64,000 nucleotides of DNA from assembly GCA_019915015.1 (NCBI GenBank), contig JAHBBC010000006.1, positions 744,001 through 808,000 on the forward strand, read 5' to 3'. Positions 11,895 through 23,524 of the stretch are shown here, piece by piece (positions within the stretch are counted from its first letter, which is position 1; each line of letters begins with the position of its first letter). The stretch is from Auriscalpium vulgare. Its lineage: Eukaryota > Basidiomycota > Agaricomycetes > Russulales > Auriscalpiaceae. Below the pieces are notes generated by a model. It was not told the origin of the DNA. It saw only the letters and a program-made list of their open reading frames with translations, and ran no database searches. A program made the translations under genes and the position numbers.

Positions 11895-13627
11895 TGGCTC
11901 GATGACTGATTGCACTTTGCTCTGCACCTCGCTACTTACAGGCTCATGAATCGCCATGGTGTGCCTGTCAGACATGCGCGACGTCCGGGCGTTGTTGGTG
12001 ATCCTCATATAATACCCTCATCTGTATCATTTTACCTTACAGACTTCAGTCGATGCTCCGAGAATGTAGCAATTAACGACATTTCAGCGGAACTATTGCT
12101 TGGACAGCCTCGCGGTCACTGCATTTCTCCATGCAATCGTGTTTCATTTTTATGCACCGTTTGCCCGCACTGACAAACCCATGCATGCAGTCCCTCAAGA
12201 CTCCCTCCAAGCTCGTTTTGTTATCTTCCTAAGGTACGTATATGCACCGTGCAGCGACAACGCAAAGCTGATCGTCAAGCTAGCCTTTGCTTTGGCTCCT
12301 GCCTGAGGGTTGGTGTCCGATATATTTCAGAGGCGCCAAGATGTCCGAGTCGCTCGTAGCGATCAAATGATGGCCACTACTTCACAGCCTCTCTAGCAAT
12401 GAGCGCATGCGAAACGTCATCGTCGAAGGGCGCGGACCATACTGTTCCCATATATTAGTACGTACTGAGGGTGATCCACGAAGTTTTGACTGACGGCAGT
12501 CCGGCAGGTCTAAACACTGGCCCAGCGGAAAAGAACACGTCCACCCGGCCCGTTTACTGCCTGCAGGCCCGCCTGTCGCACTACCCTGCGCTCCATCGCC
12601 GTATTTTGACGCCTTGACGGATGTCTGGGAAAGTTGGCACCCACATGCAGGTGTGCGTCTTCGCACCGTCGACGTTCAGATCACGTCCGCTCTGTCGGCG
12701 CCCCCATCGACACCGTTGGGATCGCGATGGGTGCCCGAGATGTCCTGTCGATGACAGGGAAGCCAAGGGGCACGGAGAAGCGCAGGGACTCGCAAGCAGC
12801 GTGAAAGTCCGGAGCGTGAGGCTTGTCTGTCTGCGCGTGGAGTATGTATAAATGATATTGTCAAATCCCAACAGGGATGACCAACGTTCAACGCTGTGCG
12901 TTCAGCTCCCTGAAGTCAGCGCTCGCAGAAAGTATCACGCACCGGCTACCTGCGGCAATGCATTACTATGCGTAATGGCCCGCTCGTCAGGAAATAGTGG
13001 CCTTGAAACATGCGGAACGGTAGCGGAACGGCGAGCGAGCGAAATGTGCGGCCGCGCTCGGTGATTTGTGTCGCAACCGTGCACCGCCGTCCAAGGCCGC
13101 TCATATAAAGTCCATCTTGGCTTACCCTGGCCGGCGGCCTGAAGGCTCCTGAATGTCGCAGACAGCGAAACTCGAAGGGCTATTATTTTCTGATATTGAT
13201 ACACCGGTGCCTCAGCCTATATCGCTTAGCACTGGTGTTAGATCTTTGACTTGGCGAGAACGCAAGTTGGACGATGGCACATGGCTGCCTCGAATGGGCT
13301 TGACTACGCGGGGCTGAGTACGACTGGGTGGAAGCCATACAGAATGAGCTGAAGACTGTTGTAAAAGATATACGGCACGCCTGAGAGAAACGCAGCGGGC
13401 GAATTGAAACGGGGCACATAGTTAGGCACGGTACCCTTGATACGCGATTATGTCAGCGGTTTGTCAGTCGATCAGCCGTGGTTTCCCTCGCCATCTTCCT
13501 CCTTCGTTCGCTCATCAGCCTGGGTCCTCAGCGTTCCCTGCATCGTCTTTATTCTCCCGGACGCTGCTGGACGCTGCAGGCTCTTTTCTCTCTCTTCTCA
13601 AGCTGACCACACTCTTTTATTTACACT
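11895..13627. other. Long intergenic region, no gene supported
   Basis: About 1.7 kb between the Laa2-like gene and the OPY2-like gene. Short readings on both strands lack conserved motifs, plausible splice partners or codon regularity. The last 200 bases before 13628 are rich in C and T runs, which is common in fungal promoters. I see nothing else in it. Confidence 0.5.
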
Positions 13628-15571
13628 ATGCATCTCGACCACTTGCTCGCTCACCGGGACGACTGCATCTCATGCCCTGCCTCCCCTCCTCCTTGTAACT
13701 GTCAAGCAAATGAGCACTGTGTCCAGTTGGCCAGGTGCGCGATCCACCCTTTCCATTGCGCGCGTCACCGCTCACCTTCTATTCGTAGGAGCTGCACGGC
13801 ATGTAGTACCTTCCAATGTCTCGCCAACACCTCTGCGAAGTCGGGGAAAGGCGGAGTGAGCGCGGGGGCTGTGGCGGGTGCCGTTGTCGGGGCCCTTATT
13901 CTACTCGGACTCGGTGTCGCGGCCTATTGGTGGTGGCGCCGTCGCGCTCTCAAGAGCATTCCCGAGCCAGAGCCAGAGGTCAAGGACGTACCGGCCCCCG
14001 CGGACACCGTCCTCAGCCGACCTAACCCCAACGAAAAACCTCCCTCCGTCATCGTGCCGCCGCAGGAGTCCAGCGTCAGGGTGTACGGCAATGGCAACTC
14101 TGTCATCGACCTCGATCCCTCTTCCCACGGCAGTACCACCCCTTCGCGCCGCTATTCTATCGCGTCGAATCCCTTCGCAGACGCTCAGTCCATCCAGACG
14201 ACGTCCACCGGCTCGCAGTCGACCAACGTCATCCCCATTGCCCTCGTCCCCCCCGGCACCGTGTCACCTGTATCCCCTCGTTCGCCCGTATCACACGACG
14301 TACCGTTGCCACCTGCACGGCCCGCCCGTGGTCCAGATGACCATCTGAACATGGAACACGTAAACTTCTCGTCGGATTCAGCGTTTGGACAAGGGTCGTC
14401 GATCATCTCAGGCATGTCGGGCGCGTCGAATAGGCATTCGTACCTCACAGAGGCGAGCTTTGCCAGCGACGTGCTCACGGAGGCGCCGACGATTGTCACG
14501 CAGAGCCAGAGACAGGTCCTCGGTGTGGTCAAGGCAGAGGTCGTCCTCACCCCTTCAACGCCACCCGCGTCTGCCACGTCGTCTCGCATGCCAGTGCGGT
14601 CGCCCCTGGCTGCGTCGTCATTCGGCCCACAAGATGTCCTGGTGGAAGCGGACGAATCACAGACCCTCCAGATCCACAACGACCCCTTCAGTGACGATCG
14701 TTCGCATGCCACGTCGGCGGGTGTTCGTAGTTCCATGGCTACGATGGGCACAGGAATCTCAGACGCGTCGTCGTCCATGTGGGCAACCCAGGAGCACCCT
14801 TGGAACAACGCCACCAACACCAACGAGCGGCCCATGAGCACATACACACAAGCAGCGAGTGTCATCGGTGCTGATATCATGGATGCTACCCGTGTCCACC
14901 TCGGCTTTGCTCAACCTACCTCCGCATCCATCGTCCCGGCAACTCCCCTCAGCAGCTCTGTGGGCTCCACCGCCAACCGCGGCTTCTACAGAATGACGAA
15001 CGGCCGACTCGTGTCGCCTCCATCCACATCCAGCGTGCGTGCCAATGTGCTTGAGAAGCAGCAAGAGCGCGCCATGGCGGAGGTGCAAGCCGCGAAATCG
15101 CCCGACGCCGACGCGAGCCACAGGATGTCTATGTCCACCATGGCATCAGGCATGTCAACGCGCGCAGACTCCATCCTCGAATCGTTCACCTTCGTCCCAC
15201 CGTCGCCGATCTCCAACCGGCCCATCCGCACCCCGCCGCGCTCTCCTCTGATGCAGGAGACGCACAATAACCCGTATACAATCAACCAGACCGCCGACAC
15301 CTTGCCGCGGCAGGATCACCGCACGTTGCGCATGTCGTCCGGGTCCCAGCTGTCGTCGATGACGACAGGCCTGGGCTCCTTCCCTTTCCAAATTGATCAT
15401 GGCGCGCAGCAGGAGCCGCAACTTCCCAGTCCACCGACGACGGGCGGAAGGCAGAGAGCGAGCCTTGACACACTGGCGCTGACGAGCGACTTGTCCTCGT
15501 ATCCCCTTGGCTTTGACCGACCGTCTCAGGAGAGCTTCGCCGCTTTCCAGAAGGCGGCGAAGAAGCTCTGA
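13628..15571 (+). CDS. OPY2: OPY2-like single-pass membrane anchor
   Basis: Two exons (13628-13734 and 13789-15571) encode 629 residues. The N-terminus is a cysteine-rich extracellular domain with the spacing expected for Opy2 (DDCISCPASPPPCNC ... CVQL ... SCTACSTFQC). The 54-nt intron falls inside that domain, and splicing it out restores the Cys pattern. A single transmembrane helix follows (GAVAGAVVGALILLGLGVAAY), then WWWRRR as a cytoplasmic stop-transfer. The long Ser/Thr/Pro-rich tail contains SNPFADAQS-like and repeated NPF/NDPF motifs. In yeast, Opy2 recruits Ste50 for osmostress HOG and filamentation MAPK signalling. That role is inferred from the family. Basidiomycete tails are poorly conserved, so the Cys domain plus membrane helix carry the call. 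Confidence 0.8.
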   Translation: MHLDHLLAHRDDCISCPASPPPCNCQANEHCVQLARCAIHPFHCARHRSPSIRRSCTACSTFQCLANTSAKSGKGGVSAGAVAGAVVGALILLGLGVAAYWWWRRRALKSIPEPEPEVKDVPAPADTVLSRPNPNEKPPSVIVPPQESSVRVYGNGNSVIDLDPSSHGSTTPSRRYSIASNPFADAQSIQTTSTGSQSTNVIPIALVPPGTVSPVSPRSPVSHDVPLPPARPARGPDDHLNMEHVNFSSDSAFGQGSSIISGMSGASNRHSYLTEASFASDVLTEAPTIVTQSQRQVLGVVKAEVVLTPSTPPASATSSRMPVRSPLAASSFGPQDVLVEADESQTLQIHNDPFSDDRSHATSAGVRSSMATMGTGISDASSSMWATQEHPWNNATNTNERPMSTYTQAASVIGADIMDATRVHLGFAQPTSASIVPATPLSSSVGSTANRGFYRMTNGRLVSPPSTSSVRANVLEKQQERAMAEVQAAKSPDADASHRMSMSTMASGMSTRADSILESFTFVPPSPISNRPIRTPPRSPLMQETHNNPYTINQTADTLPRQDHRTLRMSSGSQLSSMTTGLGSFPFQIDHGAQQEPQLPSPPTTGGRQRASLDTLALTSDLSSYPLGFDRPSQESFAAFQKAAKKL

Positions 15572-16142
15572 GCTAGATTGTTGAACTCTTGCACGCCCGC
15601 TGTCATGATCACGTCCCAACCATGCTCGTCCCTTTCCCGGTTTTTATCGTTTCCGCTTCCTGCTATTCCTGGGCATGAGGTGTGTATCCTGCAGAAGTAG
15701 TGTATAACCTTGTCAGCTTTCGCTTCTTGCGTTGACTTTTTTTGTCCGATTCGTACCTGTTTCGTGGCACCCATCCATTCATCACCCTTATCCTCGTTCT
15801 CGCTCGCACTCTGCGGGCCATGTTCTTATGCTCTATTTTACTGTCCTTACTTATTGTTTCTTCCGCTACGGGCGTTATATACCCCCCATACGTGAAGGCT
15901 TTCTCGCCGGGTTTGACCTACCTGCTTATTTATTTGTTGGTCTTCTTGGTCGCTTTTGTGTGCGCAATCTCATTGGACGGTTGAGCTATCTTTTCTGTGA
16001 GCGAGAGGACCCGGTTCTTTAGCACTCTGAAATCGGAGCAAGGCGATAATGGATGAAAAATCTCGAAAATGAGGGCTAGGATGCGCATATGTGTGTTGAG
16101 CGTCCGTCACGATGACTCGGCCACGAACACCTTGGAGGCTGC
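15572..16142. other. OPY2 3' UTR and SUA5 promoter, T-rich
   Basis: This 571-base gap has T-rich and pyrimidine-rich tracts (for example 15734-15742), consistent with a 3' UTR followed by a short promoter. No coding exon is supported. Confidence 0.5.
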
Positions 16143-17387
16143 ATGCAAGCAGTGCGCCGTGCACTTTTGCCTCGCTCTCCTCCCCGTCTACGCTCCAAAA
16201 TGGCGTTCCCCACTCAAGTCCTCAAGTGCCATCCTTCAAGCATCACTTTTCCCACTGATGCACCCGAGTTCGCAGACCCGCACACCGCATCGGCAGTCTC
16301 GCTCGCCGCGCAAACCCTCCTCGCCGCAAACACAGTCGCGTTCCCCACGGAGACGGTCTACGGCCTCGGTGCACTCGCGCTGAACGCCCATGCGGCAGCG
16401 AAGATATTCACGACAAAAGGCCGGCCGGCCGACAACCCGCTCATCGTGCACGTCTCATCGCTCGCCATGCTCCGCTCCCTCCTGCCCGCGACCTACACCC
16501 TCTCGCCCGCCTACGACGCCCTGATCAGGCAGTTCTGGCCCGGCGCCCTGACGCTGCTCTTCCCATCGGACCCGCACACTGTCCCGTCGATCATCACCGC
16601 CGGCCACCCATCCGTCGCGGTGCGCATGCCCTCGCACCCCGTCGCGCGCGCGCTCATCGCCGTCGCCAACGCGCCCATCGCCGCGCCGAGCGCGAACTCC
16701 TCCGGCAAGCCGAGCCCGACGCGTGCGGAGCACGTCCTGCGCGACCTCGGCGGGAAGCTCGCGGTCATCTTGGACGGCGGGTTCTGCGATGTCGGCGTGG
16801 AGAGCACGGTTGTGGATGGGCTCGCGGAGGACGGCGCGCTGCGCGTGCTCAGGCCCGGCGGCGTCACTGTGGAGGACTTGGAGCGTGTGCTCGCGGAGGA
16901 GCTGGGCGCCCACGCGCCCAGGGTGCTCGTGCATAGGCGCGACTTTCACGACGAGGGCATGGAGGCGGCACCGACGACGCCGGGGATGAAGTACCGCCAT
17001 TACTCGCCCGCGGTTCCCGTCACGCTGCTCTACACGTCCGTCCCGTCGCCGATGGATGCGCTCCGCACGTCCGCGGCGGACTTCTTCGCGTCGCTCAGGT
17101 CGTCAGAGGCCTCTCGGCCGACGCGGGTTGGCTTGCTGACCCCGTCCGACTCGCGGCTGCTCGCGTATGCGGGTGCCCTGGACGGCGTCGAGTGGTTTCC
17201 GTTCCCGCTCGGCACGCTCACGGAGCCAGCCATTTCCGCGCAGCGCCTGTTCGACGGACTGCTGACCCTGGAGCAGGAATGCGTCGATTTGATCCTGGTT
17301 GAGGAAGTTGCCGAGGAAAAGGAGGGCCTTGCTTTCATGAATCGCATCAAGAAGGCGGCGAGCACATCCCGATGGTTAGAGCTATAG
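16143..17387 (+). CDS. SUA5: Threonylcarbamoyl-AMP synthase SUA5
   Basis: An intronless gene of 414 codons from the first AUG (16143), or 395 from the second in-frame AUG (16200). Sua5 makes threonylcarbamoyl-AMP from threonine, bicarbonate and ATP for the t6A37 modification of ANN-decoding tRNAs. The YrdC domain (residues about 40-235) shows VAFPTETVYGLGA, the KGRPADNPL nucleotide-binding segment, FWPGALTLL and the APSANSSGKPSPT motif. A C-terminal Sua5 domain follows, linked by SPGMKYRHYSP-like residues (TPGMKYRHYSP). The extra 19 residues from the first AUG are Arg-rich and lack acidic residues, like a mitochondrial presequence. Alternative starts could therefore give mitochondrial and cytosolic forms. 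Confidence 0.95.
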   Translation: MQAVRRALLPRSPPRLRSKMAFPTQVLKCHPSSITFPTDAPEFADPHTASAVSLAAQTLLAANTVAFPTETVYGLGALALNAHAAAKIFTTKGRPADNPLIVHVSSLAMLRSLLPATYTLSPAYDALIRQFWPGALTLLFPSDPHTVPSIITAGHPSVAVRMPSHPVARALIAVANAPIAAPSANSSGKPSPTRAEHVLRDLGGKLAVILDGGFCDVGVESTVVDGLAEDGALRVLRPGGVTVEDLERVLAEELGAHAPRVLVHRRDFHDEGMEAAPTTPGMKYRHYSPAVPVTLLYTSVPSPMDALRTSAADFFASLRSSEASRPTRVGLLTPSDSRLLAYAGALDGVEWFPFPLGTLTEPAISAQRLFDGLLTLEQECVDLILVEEVAEEKEGLAFMNRIKKAASTSRWLEL

Positions 17388-18626
17388 CGGTTCTCCGCTG
17401 TCGACTTTTGTGTTCCATACTCTGTGAGTACTACCATTGGTCGGAGTCATCTGTTCACGCTAATTGCGACGTGTATATCGCGTCCAGAGTGTCAGGGAGC
17501 GTCGTCGCGTTATTGCTACTAAGTAAATGAGTTTAGAATCTGTATCTTTAGCACGAGGCAGATCCTCCGTTCCTAGTCATCACCCTGCATACCCAAAACC
17601 TTGATTTTCATCGCACTTCTCATGTACCTGACTTCCCGGCCTAGCTCAACCCGGCCGCTGCGATCGCCGCCGCAGTACTGCATGGTCACGGTGCGCTTGC
17701 TTTGTTTCGACAGCCCGGCCGTTTCCAGTGTCCCACGAATACGGCGCGAAACTTGCGCGAAACACCCACGTCCTGGCTGACCGAGATAGTACGTCGTGGC
17801 CAGCAGGCTTTCTTTCTACGGTTCTCTGCTGAGTGGACCAAGCCTAGAGGATGTCGCGCATCGGGATCCTCCAGCGCCCGACTTGGGAGAAGCCGAGTTA
17901 CCGGCAATTCCAGCTTGCCTCGTGTCCGTTCAAAGGCAACGACACGAGTTTGCCTCGAGGCGTACACGTTGCATAGGTGGGTGATGTAACTTCACGGAAA
18001 ACACAGTTATGATGTTGACGCAGAGCACTTATTTCTGTTCCACTTGTCGCAGACTTGCCACACAAGCCGTCGTCGTGCTCAAAGCCTGGCTCTACTCCGA
18101 CTTGCCACTAGTATATGCCAACACTGTCATGCGAATGGCCACATGCTCGAACTAAACGGTAATCTTCCCCAAGTTACGGGAATCTCCATGCTCGGTGATG
18201 TCCATCGCGTTTCTTTCTCCGTGATTCCCTCACGATATACTGAAATTTCGGAGGCACTGCAGCGTGTTGCGGTGACTGCCCTGCCTTATGTCCGTCGCCT
18301 AGAGCGTCTCCCAACAGCCTCGTGTAAGAGGCCATGTGCGTTCCCTTTCACCCTTACCCCGAAGATCTCTTTTCCCAGGAACTTGCCAAAGGGATGTGAA
18401 GAGCGGGATTATACGGTGGGGTGCGGCGTGGAGAAAGCATCCTTTATCGATGCCAGGCCGCGGGACGGCTCGGCCGTGTGGGTGGAGAGGACGTGCTCTC
18501 GGTTGCTTGCCTTTAAAGGTTCGGATATTCCTGCCGTCTATGATACCGCTCGCTTTCGCATTTCTTTGCACGTTCATTTCGTCTGTAGCATCCGCCTGAC
18601 TTCGTCTCTTCTGTAGCATATCACCT
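17388..18626. other. Long intergenic region upstream of the HMG-box gene
   Basis: About 1.2 kb with no supported exon. It is probably the SUA5 3' UTR plus a long promoter for the HMG-box regulator. A long upstream region is common for regulators but is only an inference here. Confidence 0.5.
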
Positions 18627-20164
18627 ATGGACTCCAAGGGTGCGCTCCCTTCCCAATCTTCTCAACATTTGACCAGCTGACAACGTGCCCCAGAATTCGC
18701 ACCTGCTTATCCCAGCCCGTCCACGACTTCGATGAAAGCACTTCATGTCCAGTCCGACTCCGACTGGTCGACTGCGAGCGACTTCTCGTCTACGCACAGC
18801 TCCCCGGTCCTGCCGTCCACTCATTCCCAGTACAGCTACAACTACCCACCTATGCCACTGCTCTCCGACAACACGAGCGCGACGGATCCTATCCAACCGT
18901 TCGATGACCACGCATATTTCGACCTGTCCACCCTGACTGCCCCATCGTCTGCCTTCCATCCCCAGCATGGACCCGCGCCGTATCCTCCGGGCATGCGACC
19001 TGGCCTCTTCCGCTCTGTCACCGACACGCCGAAGCGGGCGCGCATCCCTCGGCCACCCAACGCCTTCATGATCTTCCGTTCTGACTTCCTCAAGAAAAAG
19101 GTCATCCCTTCGCACGTCGAGAAGCGCCAGCAGAATCTCAGCCGCATCGCAGGGGAGGTATGGAATCTCATGGAGCCAGGGTTAAAGCGAGTGTACCAGG
19201 ACAAAGCGGCCGCCGCACTTTTAGCGCACCAGACCAAGTACCCGACGTACAAGTTTTCTCCCGCGCCGCGTAGCGGCAGCAAGGCGAAGACCAAGGCCAG
19301 CGGCATCGCGCGCGAAGAGGACCACAAGATCCGCAATCGGGCGCTGAGGGAGGCGTTTGTCGACTTCGCCAAGGGCCCGGCGGTGGCGCCGCAGCGCAAG
19401 CGCAGGGCAGCCAAGAGCAAGGACGAGCAGAGCTCCGACATGGTGCTGGACTTCTCGAGGCCTTCGTCTGCAGCTCCTTCGACGGCGTACTATGGGCCCT
19501 CGTCGCCGTTCATGAGCGTCCTTGACAATGCGTCATGCCCTCCTAGTCGTCCTGCGTCAGCGACTTCCCTCTCCCTTGGCGGACCCGTCGAACAGTCTCT
19601 CAGCTTGGAGAGCTACTCGAATAGCGCCTCCCCGGATGAAGCCACCAGGACGCGCGCGCTTCCCGATTTTGACGCCGTAAGCCTCAGACGACTTCTCCTT
19701 ATTCTCTCATTCTGACGACGCTTCACCAGACTCCAATTGCCGCCAACTTCCGCAACATCCCTACTATGCCTCCGCGCCCCGAGCCCCAGCACTGGTCGTT
19801 CGACAACATGCACGCGCACGTCCTGCCCCAAAGCAGCTTCGAGGAGTCCGCCCTGGGGCTCGGCGAGCTGAAGCTCCCTCCCGACATGCTCGACATGACG
19901 TCCGCATCCGCGTCCGCGCGCCCGCCGCTGTCGAAGGCGTGGATGATGGGCCCGACGACCTTCGTCGCGCCGCAGCCCCAGGACAACCAGTTCGGGTCCT
20001 GGCGCAGCGTGGAGGAGTGGTGGGGGAACCTCATGCCCGCGGAAAGCGTGGATTCTCTCGTGTTGCCCGGCAATGGTGCGGCGAGCTCGGAGCCGGTAAT
20101 GGGCTCCCTGCAGGAGGCAGTCGCGGCGGAGTCGCGTGCCGACTCGCCTAGGTCGATAGTCTGA
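18627..20164 (+). CDS. HMG-box (MATA_HMG/Rox1-like) transcription factor
   Basis: Three exons (18627-18639, 18694-19676, 19730-20164) encode 476 residues. The first exon contributes only MDSK and part of a codon. Phases 1 and 0 keep the frame. The HMG box starts near residue 113 with RIPRPPNAFMIFRSDF, continues LSRIAGEVWNLMEPGLKRVYQDKA and ends KYPTYKFSP. The PRPPNAF start is typical of sequence-specific (MATA/SOX-type) HMG boxes rather than architectural HMGB proteins. A basic stretch follows (QRKRRAAKSK), a likely nuclear signal. The rest is low-complexity Ser/Pro and acidic. Relatives include mating and morphogenesis regulators such as Prf1 and Rox1. Which regulon it controls cannot be read from the sequence. 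Confidence 0.88.
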
Positions 20165-20586
20165 CGCGTCAATACGATGCAGCCTTCTCAATGTTCTTTG
20201 AATCTCCTGTTTTACGATTTGTATCAATAGTGTCCGTCTGTGTAGCATAGTATGAGCCTTGAGTCACCCGAGGTGAAAGCCTCGGGTGAGGAGCGAGCAG
20301 CAATTTGTATACCTTCCTCCCTTCTGATGACGTCTCAATCGCGTTCTGTGATCAGTCTTCTCCATGACAAGTATAATGGAGCGAGCTCTCTTGGGTTTGG
20401 CGACAGTCTTGACAGAGGCTGCGCCGCCGACGCGCCGGACTTGTAAAGAAATTTCCCCAAGTCTCACGAGCGCCTATCTACTTGCATCCTACCAAATTGT
20501 CGGACCGCCCTCGCTGTTTTCGACCCGGTCGGCCTTTCTCCTGGCAACACTTTCTTCATTGTTCTTGCCTAATCTTCCACTTTGTC

Positions 20587-22661
20587 ATGACCGGCCTCAA
20601 GCGCAAAGCGCTGACTACAGACGACTTGATGCATCGGCAAGAGGACTCGGGGCGGCGGCAGAAACGGAAGCGTGGGCCGAGTGCGGTTGCCGGGGGCGAG
20701 GTGGAGGACTTCGGTGCAGTGAGCGAGGGAGACTATGCGTCTTTGGAGGAGGAGGGTTCGGAAGACGGTTCGGAGAACGAGGACGATGTTGACGAGGACG
20801 AGGACGATGTTGACGAGGACGAGGACGATGAGGAAGCCAGCGATGCAGACGAGGGCTCAATCCACATATCCGACGTTGACGATCCTTTATCGTCACGTTT
20901 ACGCATCAAATCCAAGGCGTCCCATGTCGTATCTGCCTCTCGCACATCTGTTGCTCTCGCAGCCCCGACAACCTTCGCATCATTAGGCGTCTCCTCTCCT
21001 CTGATCTCGGCTCTCCTCAAAATGTCCATTCAGACACCCACTGAGATCCAGAGGGCCTGCGTACCCTCGCTACTCACAGGCGCGTCGAGGTTCTTTCTTA
21101 CCCACGAATCCTGCTGATGCCAACTCTCCGTAAGGCAGGGACTGTATAGGCAACGCGAAGACAGGCTCCGGAAAAACGATCGCCTTTGCGCTGCCGATCC
21201 TGCAGAAGCTCTCAGTCGACCCCTACGGTATCTTCGCCCTGATCCTCACCCCAACACGGTACGTATTCTCTACTCGCACGCGTCACTGCGAATCTGATGT
21301 TCTGCCGTAGAGAGCTAGCGTTTCAGATATCCGAGCAGTTCGCCGTGCTGGGCGCGCCGCTGAACGTGCGCACTGCGGTCATCGTGGGCGGAATGGACAT
21401 GATGGCGCAGGCGCTTGAGCTGAACAACCGCCCGCACGTCGTGGTCGCGACGCCCGGCCGGATTGTGGATCATCTGCGCAGCAGCAGCGCCGAGTGGGAC
21501 TTGTCCCGCGTGAAGTTCTTGGTGTGTGGGCAATGCGTGTGTCGGAACTAATGCACTGTAGCTGACGCTGTGCCGTTAGGTCCTCGACGAGGCAGATCGG
21601 TTGCTTACTTCGACGTTCTCTGACGATCTGGGATACTTATTTAATGTCCTTCCGAAGGACCGTCAGACGGCATTGTTCACGGCGACGTGGACACCTTCCA
21701 TAGACGCCATTGCGGACGCGCCTCCCAGACCCGGAAAACAGAAACCGTTCATCTACAAGATTATTTCCTCGTGCGTACACGGGCCTTTTGATTTGCATCA
21801 GTATATTGACGTGTATACAATAATTTAGCACCGAGACAGTAGAAACTCTTAAGCAACACTATCTGCTTGTACCTTCCCACGTCCGGGAGGTTTATTTGCA
21901 CCATCTTCTCTGCAATCCTCCAGAGTCCACCCACCACCTCCGGAGAGCGCTTCCACATCAGAAGAAGGCCTCCAAGTCAAAAGGGAAGAAAAAGACGTCG
22001 AAGAAGTCTGCAGAAGATCCCGACGAGGTGCTGCAACCGCCACCGACCATGATCTTTTGCTCCCGCACCCGCACCGCAGCATACCTCACATCCCTCCTGC
22101 AAACACTCGACATCCGCACCACGGCGCTGCACTCACGACTCACGCAGCGCGAGCGCCTGAACTCGCTGCAGCTCTTCCGCTCGTCGCTCATCCCGGTGCT
22201 CGTGAGCACAGATGTCGGAGCGCGCGGACTCGATATCGAGGACGTCGCGATGGTGGTGAACTGGGACCTTCCGGACGAACCGGAGGAGTACACGCACCGC
22301 GTCGGGCGCACAGCGCGTGCTGGCCGCGGAGGTGTGGCGGTGAGCTTCGTCTCGGAGAAGGACGAGGAGAGGGTTCTGCGGATCGAAGAGCGGATCAGTG
22401 CGTCTTGTCTCAGATGGGGTGTTATAAAGCTAACAAAAGTGGGGCAGACACGCGACTTACGGAGATTGAGTTCGCCGAAAACAAGGTACTGGAGAAGCTG
22501 AATGCTGTGTCGACTGCGAAGCGGCAAGCGTATATGGCGAGTGCGCAAAGTCCGCGCGTTTCGGGTGTCTGACCGCCCTTAAAATCTAGGAACTCCACGA
22601 CTCAAAGTTTGGGGAGAGAGAGAAGATTCACCGAACGAAGGCGAAGTTACGAGGGCCATGA
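20587..22661 (+). CDS. DBP8: DEAD-box RNA helicase DBP8
   Basis: Seven exons: 20587-21083, 21139-21258, 21311-21521, 21580-21770, 21829-22397, 22448-22536 and 22590-22661. Dbp8 is an ATP-dependent RNA helicase needed for early pre-rRNA cleavages in 40S subunit formation in the nucleolus. Motifs seen in order: Q motif (FASLGVS...TPTEIQ), I AKTGSGKT, Ia PTRELAFQ, Ib [36 protein letters not shown] and [15 protein letters not shown] for motif III and the short C-terminus with a final [14 protein letters not shown] tail fit Dbp8. Between the two helicase domains there is a Lys-rich insertion. The acidic N-terminus contains a tandem VDEDEDD repeat. The last intron appears to use a GC donor. Confidence 0.93.
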
Positions 22662-22859
22662 ATCGGCACAAAGATTCTCAATCCGAAACCGGGTCCACTC
22701 TCCCGTTCGATTCGAGCACATTTTGCGACAGAAGCGCTCGCAAGTCAGGAGGACGGCAGCCACAGCCTGGGCAAAAACGCGTATGCTAGAGGGGCTCTGA
22801 GCTTCAAGGTGTAAGCTGTCAAGGACAGTGAACGTATGAATCACCCTTACCTATGTATA
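22662..22859. other. DBP8 3' flank next to the duplication boundary
   Basis: A short gap between the DBP8 stop and the point where similarity to the left duplication arm begins. No gene is seen. Confidence 0.4.
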
Positions 22860-23102
22860 CTAGGCGTACAAGTTGAAGTCGTGTACAGCCGGCCGGCCCG
22901 GCACCGTCTGCTCAGCTCCAGCTCCTGAGCTTTCTTTGCCTCGCACGCTCGTCTTCACTTCATCATCCTGGACCGGCACCTCCGACACGCCCATCACCGC
23001 CAAATTACGCACCGCCTGACCCATCAATGCATGCGAGCCCTGCACTCGGGCGATCCGAGGGACGTAGGTACCCGCTGGGCGGAGGGTAGTAAAACCTTGC
23101 AA
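22860..23102 (-). CDS. Small hypothetical ORF at the end of the right arm
   Basis: An 80-codon reading divergent from ABCC copy 2. The product has a hydrophilic end with GVSEVPVQDDEV and a C-terminal VPGRPAVHDFNLYA. It may be a small gene or the 3' exon of a lost gene. The DNA similarity to the left arm stops at this ORF's stop codon, and the left-arm copy is broken. I do not recognise a family. Function unknown. Confidence 0.35.
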   Translation of the reverse strand: MQGFTTLRPAGTYVPRIARVQGSHALMGQAVRNLAVMGVSEVPVQDDEVKTSVRGKESSGAGAEQTVPGRPAVHDFNLYA

Positions 23103-23524
23103 TGACTCGCAAGTGACTCGAGCTTATCTCTACACCCATGTGCTTCCAACGGCATGCGCCGGCAATTGTGCAAGATGACTCCTGATGACTCCCTGGGGAG
23201 AGAGGAGAACTGGGGTGGAAGGGTACTGTGAACGTGAATCCGGGTGGGTCTCGCTCCCCTGGTAATAATCGACATGCACCTAATCATGAGCCGGCAGCGG
23301 ACAGCTCACTCGCAGTGCCCAGTGTCAGTCTGAGTGGGTACTAGTAGTAGTACTCAGTACTTTGGTGTGGAATCCGGATGCATATATATGACCCATCATT
23401 TTACCGCAGCAGGATCCTTTCTGCCGACGAGGAAATTCGCCGTCGTATGTAAGCGCCCAGTAAGTGGTCACTGAGAACACGTCTCGGGCTTGCAAACACG
23501 GCCATCCCTCCCACCCTCCTTCCC

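Noticed and set aside
14185..15619. Long minus-strand open readings inside the OPY2 gene
   Set aside because: They are shadows of the GC-rich Ser/Pro/Thr-coding exon and show no motifs.
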